Positions 33,405 to 41,962 of a stretch of DNA of 64,000 nt are shown here, one piece after another. The notes below the pieces were generated by a model. That model had not been told where the DNA came from. It saw only the letters and a list, made by a program, of their open reading frames with translations, and made no database searches. The DNA is from JAFCUW01 sp049898325 (GTDB taxonomy: Bacteria; Pseudomonadota; Gammaproteobacteria; Burkholderiales; Burkholderiaceae_D). How positions within the stretch are numbered: position 1 is the first letter of the stretch; each line of letters opens with the position of its first letter. Where the stretch lies: positions 62,001-126,000 of the forward strand of contig NZ_JAFCXL010000003.1 of the NCBI RefSeq assembly GCF_049898325.1, written 5' to 3'. The translations under genes were made by a program, and so were the position numbers.

Positions 33405-34310
33405 ATGAACGCCGCGCCCGTGCCCGCCGCCGCCAACACCTTCGGCAAGCCGCCCGACGGCTGGCGCCGCCGTCTCTACAACATCATTTTCGAGGCCGAC
33501 ACCAAGGCCGGGCGCAGCTTCGACATCGTGCTGGTGGGGGTGATCGTGCTGAGCATCCTGGTGGTGGTGCTCGACAGTGTGCCGGGGCTGCACGGCCCCC
33601 ACAAGAGCGCCATGAACGGCCTCGAATGGTTTTTCACCGTCCTGTTCAGCCTCGAGTACCTGGCCCGGCTCGCCTGCGTCAAGCGCCCCTGGCGCTATGC
33701 CACCAGTTTCTTTGGCATCATCGACCTGCTGTCCGTGCTGCCCACGTATTTTTCCCTGTTCGTGCCGGAAGCGTCGGCCCTGCTCGACATTCGCATCCTG
33801 CGCCTGCTGCGGGTGTTCCGCATTTTCAAGCTGACCCTGTACATCAACGAATACACCATGCTGGGCGCGGCGCTGCGCGCCAGCGGCCGCAAGATCCTGG
33901 TGTTCCTGTCGGTGGTACTGATGGCGGTGCTCATTCTCGGCACCGTCATGTACGTCGTCGAGGGGCCGCAGCACGGCTACACCAGCATCCCGGTGGCGAT
34001 GTACTGGGCCACCGTCACCATGACCACCGTCGGCTACGGCGACATCACCCCGCAGACGGGGCTGGGCAAGCTGATCGCCTCGTTCATGATGCTGCTGGGC
34101 TGGGGCATCCTGGCCGTGCCCACCGGCATCGTGACGGCGGAAATGACCTCGCTGCGCTTTCGCCAGGCCGACCAGGCTGCCCGCCGTGAAGAGGCCCGCC
34201 GCTGCGGCGCCTGTGGCAGCGGCGGCCATGGCCTTGACGCGCATTTTTGCAAGGATTGTGGGGCGGAATTAACGGGGAAACAAACAAGTCGCGATGCCCC
34301 GCACGTTTGA
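33405..34310 (+). CDS. Voltage-gated-type potassium channel with a zinc-ribbon-like tail
   Basis: A 301-residue six-helix ion channel. The S4-like helix has regularly spaced Arg in 'DIRILRLLRVFRIFKL', and the pore filter 'TTVGYGDITP' (TVGYGD at residues 208-213) marks K+ selectivity. After S6 the C-terminus carries 'CGACGSGGHG' and 'HFCKDCGAEL', a four-Cys zinc-ribbon pattern. Such tails occur in this channel subfamily but have no clear role. GAGG before the ATG at 33405 fixes the start; an open frame upstream to 33150 overlaps the VOC gene and is spurious. Its last codons run into the FNR-like box. Confidence 0.93.
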   Translation: MNAAPVPAAANTFGKPPDGWRRRLYNIIFEADTKAGRSFDIVLVGVIVLSILVVVLDSVPGLHGPHKSAMNGLEWFFTVLFSLEYLARLACVKRPWRYATSFFGIIDLLSVLPTYFSLFVPEASALLDIRILRLLRVFRIFKLTLYINEYTMLGAALRASGRKILVFLSVVLMAVLILGTVMYVVEGPQHGYTSIPVAMYWATVTMTTVGYGDITPQTGLGKLIASFMMLLGWGILAVPTGIVTAEMTSLRFRQADQAARREEARRCGACGSGGHGLDAHFCKDCGAELTGKQTSRDAPHV

Positions 34311-34320
34311 TTTATATCAA
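34307..34320. promoter_or_regulatory. FNR/Anr-type box
   Basis: TTGATTTATATCAA is a perfect match to the TTGAT-N4-ATCAA consensus, inside the longer palindrome ACGTTTGAT/ATCAAACGT. It overlaps the channel stop codon. A start of transcription 41.5 bases downstream (near 34355) would have TAACCT (34342-34347) as -10, the class II layout for an oxygen-responsive activator. The target would be the phasin gene. Confidence 0.6.
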
Positions 34321-34490
34321 ACGTCGGGGATGATGAAAGCCTAACCTTATTACTTGAGTCACCCACGAAAGCAGTAGCAAACCGGGGTGGCCATTCCAAT
34401 GCCAAGCAAACTTCCCGGCCTTGCTGCCGTGGGCAAGCTATTGCGTGGCAGTTCGTTAGCTCATCCATAAATTCGCAAAGAGGACTAAAA
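34321..34490. other. Leader region of the phasin gene
   Basis: This gap after the FNR-like box holds the possible -10 box and a long 5' leader for the phasin gene. No gene or terminator is seen. Confidence 0.4.
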
Positions 34491-35090
34491 ATGTTTCCAT
34501 TCTCCCAAGCTGTTACCCCTGCTGTCCGCACGCACCTGGACGCCCAGGTGTCCTTCATGAACGATCTGTCGAAATCGATGTTCAAATCGTTCCAGCAAAT
34601 GTGCGACCTCAACATCCAGCTGGCGCAGACCATGCTGGAAGAAACCACGACGGCGGCCCAGCACATCTCCACCCACACCCGTCCTACCGAAGCGATTAGC
34701 GCCGCCAGCGCACGCGCCCAGCCCACCGCGGAAAAACTGCGTGCCTACCAGCAGCACCTGTCGCGCGTGGCGGCCGACGCCCAGGTCGAACTGGCCCGCG
34801 TCACCGAGCAGCACGTGCAGGAAACGAGCCGTACCGCCAAGGCCCTGGCCGACGAGGTGCAGCGCGTGGCCTCCGAAGAAACCGAGCGGGGCATGCGCAA
34901 CCAGCAGGACGCCATGCGCAACTTCACCGACCCGTTCAAGGAAATCACCCAGCAGCGCGGTGACAGTGCCCGCGGCCAGAGCGACGGCGCCGATGGCAAT
35001 GTCGGCACGGCCAGCAGCACCGGCAAGCAGCCGCCGACCACGCCTGCCAGCGCAGGGACGGGTCGCAGCGGCGGCGCTGCCGCCCACTAA
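34491..35090 (+). CDS. Phasin family protein (polyhydroxyalkanoate granule coat)
   Basis: Phasins coat polyhydroxyalkanoate storage granules. This 199-residue, mostly helical protein has the phasin pattern: 'FMNDLSKSMFKSFQQMCDLN', then long amphipathic helices rich in Ala, Gln and Glu, with no Cys beyond one. The last 45 residues are a disordered Gly/Ser/Thr/Ala tail. AGAGGA before the ATG supports the start. The FNR-type box upstream suggests induction when oxygen is low, when carbon is stored as PHA (inference). Confidence 0.88.
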   Translation: MFPFSQAVTPAVRTHLDAQVSFMNDLSKSMFKSFQQMCDLNIQLAQTMLEETTTAAQHISTHTRPTEAISAASARAQPTAEKLRAYQQHLSRVAADAQVELARVTEQHVQETSRTAKALADEVQRVASEETERGMRNQQDAMRNFTDPFKEITQQRGDSARGQSDGADGNVGTASSTGKQPPTTPASAGTGRSGGAAAH

Positions 35091-35260
35091 AGCGGCGCCG
35101 CACTGAGGCGAGCAGGGGGGGGCGGGCACCACACGTGCCGGTCCCATTTACAAGCACCTGCGAGGGACTGGCGTTGGACGCCGGTCCTTGTCTCATGACA
35201 TGGCTGACCAGCCTACCGGTCAGCCAGAGCGCGACGATTGCCTCCCCCGCGCCATCGCGC

Positions 35261-36508
35261 TCACGCGGCCAGCGTCCGCCCGCCAGGGGCAGCTTCGACC
35301 CTGTCCGCCGCCGCCCGCGGCCCCAGCCCGAACAGCGGCCGCAACACGCCCACCCGCCTGACGATCTCGAAAACCGCAAAGCTGCCGCACACGGTGAGCA
35401 CCACCAGGATGGACCCTTCCGTCAGCGGCGCCAGTCGCACCGGTTTCAGGTAATGGGCCATCAGCACGATCAGGGTCTGGTGCACGATGTACACGGGGAA
35501 CACCGCCTCGGCCAGGTAGCGCCGCCTGGCACTGTCGCCATTCAAGTGGCGATACGCAAAGCCGCAGGCCGCGACGATCGCCGTCCACTGTCCCAGCGCA
35601 TACACGAGCCGCTGCACGGGCTGCAGCCAGGCCATGGTGGCGGCCGGGACCAGCTCATCGGGCAGCGAAAAATAGACCTTTAACATGGCCCACACCGCCA
35701 GCGCCAGGCCCAGCGCGACGAAGCGCTGGCGCGCCATCGATGCCCACACGGCGCCCTGGCGGGCCAGCAGCGCGCCCGTGAGGAAAATGCTGAGGTAGAC
35801 GGCGTGATTGAACCAGTCGTCGAACAAGGCGTGGGTCACGGGGAAACGGTCGAGCAGGCCGAGGCGGATCGCCGCCAGCAGCGCGCTGGGCAGCACCAGC
35901 AGGCGCCACCCGCTGAGCAGGCGGCCGAACCCCGCCGACCAGCGCTCCCAGTGCTGGCCGCTGACGGCGAACAGCGCCGCCAGCAGCATGCTGTAGGCCC
36001 ATAAATACACCACGAACCACAGGTGATTCCAGGTCGGCATCACCAGGTGGGTGCCGGGGCCCGTCACGAAGCGGCGGTCATTGTGCAGGTACAGGCCGAG
36101 GAAGTCGCCGTAGCTGCCGGTGTAGCCGAATTTTTCGATCACCTCGCAAAACGGCTGGGGCGGCACGATCACCAGCATGCCAAATACCAGCGGCAGCAGC
36201 AGGCGCCAGCTGCGCCGGCGCACAAAGCCGGCCGGCCCGGTGCTGCCCAGCATCAGCCGCGAGGCGACCCCCGCCACCAGGAACAGCAGCGCCAGCCGCC
36301 ACGGCCCCGACAGCATCATCAAACCCTCGATGGCGTCGCTGGCGTACGGGCTCTTGACGTGCCAGTCCCACTTCACGTAATACATGCCGACGTGGTACAG
36401 GATCAGGACAAAGAATGCGACGATGCGCACCCAGTCAAGAAAATACAGGCGGCCGCCGGCGGACGGCGCGACGGTGTTGGAAGGGGCTGGCATGGCGCTG
36501 GACTCCAT
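35261..36508 (-). CDS. Acyltransferase family 3 membrane protein
   Basis: A 415-residue membrane protein with ten or more helices of the acyltransferase-3 type (OafA/OpgC group), which move acyl or succinyl groups onto envelope glycans. The N-terminus 'RLYFLDWVRIVAFFVLILYH' contains the conserved Asp and the His of this family; 'LPLVFGMLVIVPPQPF' and 'AEAVFPVYIVHQ' match later conserved segments. The start could be 36508 or ATG 36493 (GGAG upstream of the latter). It lies downstream of the LytTR pair on the same strand, 123 bases away, so it may be a target or neighbour of that system. Confidence 0.85.
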   Translation of the reverse strand: MESSAMPAPSNTVAPSAGGRLYFLDWVRIVAFFVLILYHVGMYYVKWDWHVKSPYASDAIEGLMMLSGPWRLALLFLVAGVASRLMLGSTGPAGFVRRRSWRLLLPLVFGMLVIVPPQPFCEVIEKFGYTGSYGDFLGLYLHNDRRFVTGPGTHLVMPTWNHLWFVVYLWAYSMLLAALFAVSGQHWERWSAGFGRLLSGWRLLVLPSALLAAIRLGLLDRFPVTHALFDDWFNHAVYLSIFLTGALLARQGAVWASMARQRFVALGLALAVWAMLKVYFSLPDELVPAATMAWLQPVQRLVYALGQWTAIVAACGFAYRHLNGDSARRRYLAEAVFPVYIVHQTLIVLMAHYLKPVRLAPLTEGSILVVLTVCGSFAVFEIVRRVGVLRPLFGLGPRAAADRVEAAPGGRTLAA

Positions 36509-36631
36509 AAGAAGGATCGAGCAGCCAAGGTAGGGCCAGCGGCGCGCGCGCGCCAGCGCAATGGGGAGAACGGGGCGCAGGGCGGGGTGAAGCGGCGCGC
36601 TGACGCTACCCTGGCGCGCCCGGTCGCACGA

Positions 36632-37372
36632 TCAGGCGAGCTCGTCGTCGCCGCCGGCCAGCCGCGCCAGCAGGGCGGCGCGGTACTGGCGGCTCAACGG
36701 CACCCGCGCGCCGCCGCGCAGCACCAGTTCGCCATCACCCTTGTCGCCGCTGACGACGTGCTCAATCCACGCCAGCTGCACGGCGGCGCGCCGGTGGCAG
36801 CGGACGAAGCGGGGGCCCAGGCCCGCCACCAGCGTCGCCAGCGCTTGCCGCAGCAGGGGCTGCGCGTCGGCGCAGTGCAGCACCACATAGTTGTCGGCCG
36901 TTTCGATCCAGCCGATCTGTTCGACCCGCACCACCCGCGTCACCCCCCGTTCGCTCACCAGCAACTGGCGCAGCGGCAGGCCATGCGGCGGCGCCGGCGC
37001 TGGCGTGGCCGCGCGCAGTTGCTGGCGCACCCGCCCCAGCGCGCGCTCGAGCCGCGCCAGGTCGTAGGGTTTCAACAGGTAGTCGATGGCGTTGGCGTCG
37101 AAGGCCGGCACGGCGTACTGGTCGTAGGCGGTGACGAACACCACCAGCGGCGCCGGCGCCGGCAGCGACGCCGCCACTTCCAGGCCGCTCGCCTCGGGCA
37201 TCTCGATGTCGAGGAAGATCACATCGGGCCGCGCCAGCGCGCTCAGCGCCAGCGCCTCGACGCCATCGCGCGCCTCGTCGATGTGCAGCGCGGCGCCGTC
37301 GGCGCACTGGCCGAGCAGGCGGCGCAGCCTGGCGCGCGCCGGCTGTTCGTCGTCGACGATGAGAATGCGCAT
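36632..37372 (-). CDS. LytTR-family response regulator
   Basis: A 246-residue two-component regulator. The receiver domain carries the phospho-acceptor Asp55 in 'DVIFLDIEMPEASG', the acidic pocket 'IVDDEQ' and 'LLKPYDLA' (Lys). The C-terminal LytTR DNA-binding domain runs from about 135 to 240 with 'IGWIETADNYVVLH' and 'RCHRRAAVQLAWIE'. The start overlaps the kinase stop by one base, so the two are coupled. Targets are usually pairs of 9-bp repeats in front of envelope or quorum genes; none was identified here. Confidence 0.93.
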   Translation of the reverse strand: MRILIVDDEQPARARLRRLLGQCADGAALHIDEARDGVEALALSALARPDVIFLDIEMPEASGLEVAASLPAPAPLVVFVTAYDQYAVPAFDANAIDYLLKPYDLARLERALGRVRQQLRAATPAPAPPHGLPLRQLLVSERGVTRVVRVEQIGWIETADNYVVLHCADAQPLLRQALATLVAGLGPRFVRCHRRAAVQLAWIEHVVSGDKGDGELVLRGGARVPLSRQYRAALLARLAGGDDELA

Positions 37373-38496
37373 CAGGGCGGGCAGGGCAGCAGCAGGGTGG
37401 CGCGCACGCCGGCCGGCGCCAGTTGCTCGAGCGTCAGGCTGGCGCGCGCCCCGTGCAGCATCGCCAGGCGCGCGCGCAGATTGGCCAGGCCGATGCCGCT
37501 GCCCGCTGCGGGACCTGCCGCATTGGCCGCCGCCAGCACACCGGCATCGTCCTCGAGCACCACCCGCAGCACGCCCTCGCTGGCGTCGAGCGTGGCCGTC
37601 ACGTCGATGCGGGTGAGGCCGCGGCGCCGCTCCACCGTGTGTTTGAAAATATTCTCCAGCAGCGGCTGCAAGCTCAGCACCGGCAGCGGGCAGGCCAGCG
37701 CGCGCGCGGCGATGGCGTCGGTGTTCCAGTTGATGCTGGCGCGTTCGCCGAAGCGGGCCAGCATCAACTGGCCGTAGCCGCGCAGCAGCCGCAGCTCGCT
37801 CGACAGGGGCGCCTCGTGCCGCTCGCCCGCCTCGAGCGTGGCGCGCAGCACGGCGGCCAGTTCGATCAGGGTGGCGTCGGCCTGCTCGACGTCGCTGTGC
37901 ATCTGCGCCGCGATGGTGTTGAGGGCATTGAACAGGAAATGCGGCTGCATCTGCTGGGCCAGTCGGTGCAACTGGGCCTGGCGCAGCAGGACGTTGGCCT
38001 GTTCGGCGCGCAGCTTGGCCGCCAGCAGCTCACGGTAGGACAGCATGCCAAAGCGTACCGCCGTGAACAGGCCGATGAACACCGTCAGTTTGAGCGACTC
38101 GTAGAACAACAGTTCGGCGGGCGGGCGGTGCGAATATGCCTGGCCCATCTCCGCGTACACGGCGTGGCGGATGCCGAACACCAGTGGGGTAAACAACAGC
38201 CAGAAATACGGCAGCCACAAGGCCTGCTGGCCGAACCAGCGCCACGGCGTCGCCAGCAGCGCCTGCGAGCGCCGGGTCAGCCGCAATTGCAGCAGCATCA
38301 GGGCGGTCCCCACCAGCATCGACGAGCACTCCCACAACAGCGGCTGCCAGTACTGGCTGCCGGCCCCGCTGCGGGCGTAATCCTGCACGCTCACCGCCAT
38401 CATCAATGTGGCGAACAGCAGCCAGGCCAGCACGAAGCCGAGCAGGGCGCGCCGGCTCCAGGCGGGCGCGCCCTGCTCGCTGTCCTCAGTCGTCAT
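37372..38496 (-). CDS. LytS/YehU-type sensor histidine kinase
   Basis: A 374-residue inner-membrane kinase. Four hydrophobic helices in residues 15-150 precede a short coiled linker and the HisKA-like block 'QMQPHFLFNALNTIAAQM' (His186, the phosphorylation site of the LytS family). ATPase boxes follow: 'PLLENIFKH' (N box) and 'GSGIGLANLRARL' (G box). Its partner is the LytTR regulator encoded next. Its first 11 bases overlap the end of the FHA gene, suggesting tight co-expression. The signal sensed is unknown. Confidence 0.93.
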   Translation of the reverse strand: MTTEDSEQGAPAWSRRALLGFVLAWLLFATLMMAVSVQDYARSGAGSQYWQPLLWECSSMLVGTALMLLQLRLTRRSQALLATPWRWFGQQALWLPYFWLLFTPLVFGIRHAVYAEMGQAYSHRPPAELLFYESLKLTVFIGLFTAVRFGMLSYRELLAAKLRAEQANVLLRQAQLHRLAQQMQPHFLFNALNTIAAQMHSDVEQADATLIELAAVLRATLEAGERHEAPLSSELRLLRGYGQLMLARFGERASINWNTDAIAARALACPLPVLSLQPLLENIFKHTVERRRGLTRIDVTATLDASEGVLRVVLEDDAGVLAAANAAGPAAGSGIGLANLRARLAMLHGARASLTLEQLAPAGVRATLLLPCPP

Positions 38497-39538
38497 CGTC
38501 GTCGGCGCCGACGGCGTCCTTGATCTTTTTCGCCCGCTCGGCGTCGAGCCCGGCGCGCATGGCGCCCACCTCGCCCATGAACGCGTCGACGCTGTGATCG
38601 CGCGCGATGCGGGTGGCCGGCGGCAGAATCACCGACATGTACAGTTCGTCGCCGGCGCGCCCGCTGCGCTGCTCGTTGCCGATCACCGTCAGGCCCGAGC
38701 CGAGCAGGCCCAGCAGAGCGCATACGATGGCGAAATGGCGGACGCTGTTCGGCTTGACCGTCACCAGGTGGTAGAACAGCATCAGCGCGCTGATCGCCAC
38801 CGCCACGTGGGCGCCGTAGCGGGTGATCGCTTCGAACGACAGGCTGAACGCCACCAGCGACGAGAGCAGCTTGTAGGCGGTGATGGCGGCCACGCCGCAG
38901 CCGAACACGAACAGGTGGCGGCCCAGGCGCGCATGGCGGCCGAACAGGCGGTTGGCGAAGGCCCAGCCGCCGCACCAGACCAGGGCGGCGCCGATGCCGT
39001 AGGCGAGCGCCTGCAGGTAGCGGATCAGCTGGAATGGCTGGGTGTCGCTGAGCCAGACCGTCAACAGCGAGGTCAGGCCGATCAGCAGCAAGCCGACCAG
39101 GCCGGGCAGGCCGCCTTCCCAGCTGTGGCGGGTGCGGTCGATCTGCTCGGGCGGCACGGGAAAATCGGCGCCGCGCACGCGCAAGCTGGTGTGACCCAGC
39201 CGCACCACGGTGTCGCCCGTCAGGGTCAGCGCGACACAGCGCTTGCCGCGATGGATCACGCCATTGGTGCTGCCCAGGTCGCGCAGCACCAGGGCGCCGC
39301 CGGCGTCGCGTTCAATGATGGCGTGGCGCGGCGCGCAGTGGGCGTCGTCGACGATGACGTCGTTGTCGTAGCCGCGGCCCAGCCGGATCGGCGTCGTCGC
39401 CACCTGCTGGCGCTGCAGCACGTCGCCGTTTCTGGCCAGCGTCTCGACGAAATACGGCGCGTTCATGGCGCTCCCGCGCGGTAGTGCGTGCGCGGGCGCT
39501 GGCTGGGCGTGCGCCTGCATGGTGTGCTCATCGTTCAT
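38486..39538 (-). CDS. FHA-domain membrane protein
   Basis: A 350-residue protein. The N-terminal FHA domain (about residues 45-118) has 'RLGRGYDNDVIVDD', 'CAPRHAIIERD' and 'LRDLGSTNGVIHRGKR', the residues that bind phosphothreonine peptides. Five or so membrane helices follow from residue 140, and the tail ends in a run of Asp. Its start sits in the ATGA overlap with the protease stop, and its end overlaps the kinase start by 11 bases. No Ser/Thr kinase is encoded in the window. Function is inferred to be a membrane phospho-peptide sensor or scaffold. Confidence 0.82.
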   Translation of the reverse strand: MNDEHTMQAHAQPAPAHALPRGSAMNAPYFVETLARNGDVLQRQQVATTPIRLGRGYDNDVIVDDAHCAPRHAIIERDAGGALVLRDLGSTNGVIHRGKRCVALTLTGDTVVRLGHTSLRVRGADFPVPPEQIDRTRHSWEGGLPGLVGLLLIGLTSLLTVWLSDTQPFQLIRYLQALAYGIGAALVWCGGWAFANRLFGRHARLGRHLFVFGCGVAAITAYKLLSSLVAFSLSFEAITRYGAHVAVAISALMLFYHLVTVKPNSVRHFAIVCALLGLLGSGLTVIGNEQRSGRAGDELYMSVILPPATRIARDHSVDAFMGEVGAMRAGLDAERAKKIKDAVGADDDDD

Positions 39539-40965
39539 CGCTTGCCGGCGCGGCCGAGCGCCTCCAGGAAGGCGCGCGTGCTGCGCATGCCGTTTTCGAA
39601 CGACACGCCGGTCACGTCGATGCGGCTTTGCAGGCTGGCGCGGGCGTCGTCGACGCTGGCGGTGAGCAGGGTGAAGTTGTACAGACCGGGGAATTTGCGG
39701 TAGGCGCGCACGCAGGTGACGGCGCGCAGCGGCAGGCTGCGGGTGCGGACGAACTGCTCGGTGCAGCGCGGCCCCGTCAGGCGGGGATCCTTGCTGCGCC
39801 CCAGCTTATCGACCTTGAACAGGGTGCTGGCCAGCACCGCGAAGCGCAACTTGTCGAGCGAGCTCGAATGCACATACTGGTGGCTCATCGACACCTGGCC
39901 CGTCTGCTGCGAATCGGAGACGAATATCGCCGACTCCATCTGGCAGCTGATGGTGTCGGCCGTAAAACTCGCTTCCGCCTTGACGTTCGAACTGCCCCAG
40001 CAGCGCACCTGCTCGGACTCGCGCACCGGCACCTGGTAGGGGCCCATGGCCTTGAGCGACAGCGGCTGCTCGAGCAGCGTGTCGATCATGGCCTTCTGGT
40101 GCGCCAGCAGCTGCTGGCCGATCAGCGGATTGAAATCCTTCGGCACGCTCCGTTGCGCCGCCACCGTCTTTAACAGTTCTTGCGCGTAGCGGGCCGGCAC
40201 CAGGAAGCTGACCAACTCGCCGTCGCGCCGCTTCGACACGTTCACGCCGGCCACAGCGCCCGTGCCGGTGATGCTGGGGCCACCGCTCATGCCGGCGTTG
40301 ATCGGCCCCGTAAACATCAGCTGGTCGTAAAAGCTGCGGGTGATCACGCCGTTGTAGGCGCCCTCGGAAATGGCGAAGCCCAGGTCAAGTGGATTGCCCA
40401 GCGAGTACAGGTACTGGCCCTGGCTGAGCCTGGCAAGCTTGTCGGGGATGGTAAAAAAGCCCGTGCCGGTGCGGTTCACGCGCACCACCGCCAGGTCGTG
40501 CAGCACGTCCACCGCCAGCAGTTCGACGGGGCCCCGCTTGCCGTCGGTGCCGACGTATTCGGCCGTGTAGACATCCGGGTCGAGCGCCATTTGCGACACC
40601 ACGTGGTAATTGGTCAGCACCAGGTCGCTGGTGCCGACCATGAAGCCCGAGCCCACCGTCGACTGGCTGCGGCCGTTTTTGAGCAGCATGCGAATTTGCA
40701 GCAGGTCGCCCCGGGCCTTCGAATACAGGTTTTGCGCGGCCGAGGAGGGCGGCGGCAGGGCCGCCGTGTTGTCCACTTCGGGCGGCGCTTGCGGGGTGGC
40801 GGCGGGCGCACTGCCGGGCGCTTGCAACTGGCCCGGCGGCGGCGCGGCCACCTGCGCCGCGGCCGGCGCGGCCGCCGGCGCGGCCGCCGGCATGGCGGAC
40901 GCACCGCCGGGGCAGCACAGCGCGCCGCACAGGGCGGCACTGACACTAATCTGTTGGAAATTCAT
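39535..40965 (-). CDS. Periplasmic S1C trypsin-like serine protease
   Basis: A 476-residue exported protease. A signal peptide (ending GGASA, near residue 24) is followed by a Pro/Ala-rich linker of about 70 residues. The chymotrypsin-like domain has the triad His121 in 'TNYHVV', Asp in 'LHDLAVVRV' and Ser227 in 'NAGMSGGPS'. No PDZ domain is obvious; the 200-residue C-terminal part has several Cys and an unknown fold. The ATG at 40965 begins the signal peptide. Its last base pairs overlap the FHA start. It may act on envelope proteins in concert with the LytS/LytTR system (inference). Confidence 0.85.
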   Translation of the reverse strand: MNFQQISVSAALCGALCCPGGASAMPAAAPAAAPAAAQVAAPPPGQLQAPGSAPAATPQAPPEVDNTAALPPPSSAAQNLYSKARGDLLQIRMLLKNGRSQSTVGSGFMVGTSDLVLTNYHVVSQMALDPDVYTAEYVGTDGKRGPVELLAVDVLHDLAVVRVNRTGTGFFTIPDKLARLSQGQYLYSLGNPLDLGFAISEGAYNGVITRSFYDQLMFTGPINAGMSGGPSITGTGAVAGVNVSKRRDGELVSFLVPARYAQELLKTVAAQRSVPKDFNPLIGQQLLAHQKAMIDTLLEQPLSLKAMGPYQVPVRESEQVRCWGSSNVKAEASFTADTISCQMESAIFVSDSQQTGQVSMSHQYVHSSSLDKLRFAVLASTLFKVDKLGRSKDPRLTGPRCTEQFVRTRSLPLRAVTCVRAYRKFPGLYNFTLLTASVDDARASLQSRIDVTGVSFENGMRSTRAFLEALGRAGKR

Positions 40966-41085
40966 GCAACCCCAGCGCAAACACGACAAGCCGGACAAGC
41001 CAGGCAAACAAGACAAAGTGGACACATTGCTTGCAGCTTAACGTATTTTTGTCGCCATGGGCAGGGCGCCCGGCCTGGCTGTCGC

Positions 41086-41730
41086 CTACAGTTCGCCGTC
41101 CTGGGCGACCGTTTCGGCCAGCGGGGTCATCAGATGGCCCAGCTTGGCCGCCTTGGTGTCGAGGTAGCCCGTATTGAAGGCATTCCGGTTCACCAGCAGC
41201 GGCACGCGCTCCGTCACGGCGATGCCGACCTGCTCGAGGGCGGCGATCTTGCGCGGATTGTTGGTCATCAGGCGCACGCGCTCGATGCCGAACTGCGCCA
41301 GCATCGGCTGGCACAGGGCGTAGTTGCGCGCATCCGCGTGAAAGCCCAGCTGCAGATTGGCTTCGACGGTATCGGCGCCCGCTTCCTGCAGGCGATAGGC
41401 GCGGATTTTATTGACCAGGCCTATGCCCCGACCTTCCTGGCGCAGGTACAGCAGCACGCCGCGGCCTTCCTCGGCGATCTTGCGCAGCGCGCCCTCGAGC
41501 TGGGCGCCACAATCGCAGCGCTGCGAAAACAGCACGTCGCCGGTCAGGCACTCCGAATGCACGCGCGCCAGCACCGGCTCGCCATCGTCGACCGCGCCCA
41601 GCACCATGGCCAGGTGCTCCTTGCCGGTGGCATGCTCAATAAAAGCATGCAGGGTAAATTGCGCCCATGGCGTTGGCAGGGCGCAGGAGGTGACGTAATC
41701 CATTAAATTGGCAGGTGCGGCGACGGTCAT
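41086..41730 (-). CDS. ribA: GTP cyclohydrolase II
   Basis: RibA opens the imidazole ring of GTP, the first step of riboflavin synthesis. The 214-residue protein has the zinc ligands Cys61, Cys72 and Cys74 in 'ECLTGDVLFSQRCDCGAQL', and the GTP-binding/catalytic 'YLRQEGRGIGLVNKI'. 'RLMTNNPRK' is also conserved. The ATG at 41730 is chosen; the frame runs on to a TTG at 41763. It is a stand-alone ribA, not fused to ribB. Confidence 0.97.
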   Translation of the reverse strand: MTVAAPANLMDYVTSCALPTPWAQFTLHAFIEHATGKEHLAMVLGAVDDGEPVLARVHSECLTGDVLFSQRCDCGAQLEGALRKIAEEGRGVLLYLRQEGRGIGLVNKIRAYRLQEAGADTVEANLQLGFHADARNYALCQPMLAQFGIERVRLMTNNPRKIAALEQVGIAVTERVPLLVNRNAFNTGYLDTKAAKLGHLMTPLAETVAQDGEL

Positions 41731-41962
41731 TGCGGATCTCTGAATCTGTTTCTGTAGGCGCAAGTGTAGCGGAAATCGCCGTCGTCCGTGGCCGAGCGGC
41801 CGGCCCTGGCGGGGATTAATGAAAGTTCAACGGCGCGGTGGCGCGGTTTTGTTCATATCAACAACATTAAGAACAATTCCAATGGACATCAGCCTAAAAT
41901 GTTGGCGTACATCAACAAATCCGGGGTAACATAAGCATCACCCTGATCATTTCGGCAAGCAG

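Noticed and set aside
35202..35225. An 8-bp hairpin GGCTGACC/GGTCAGCC between phasin and acyltransferase genes
   Set aside because: No T-run on either side, so a terminator call is not supported; it may be chance in a GC-rich gap.
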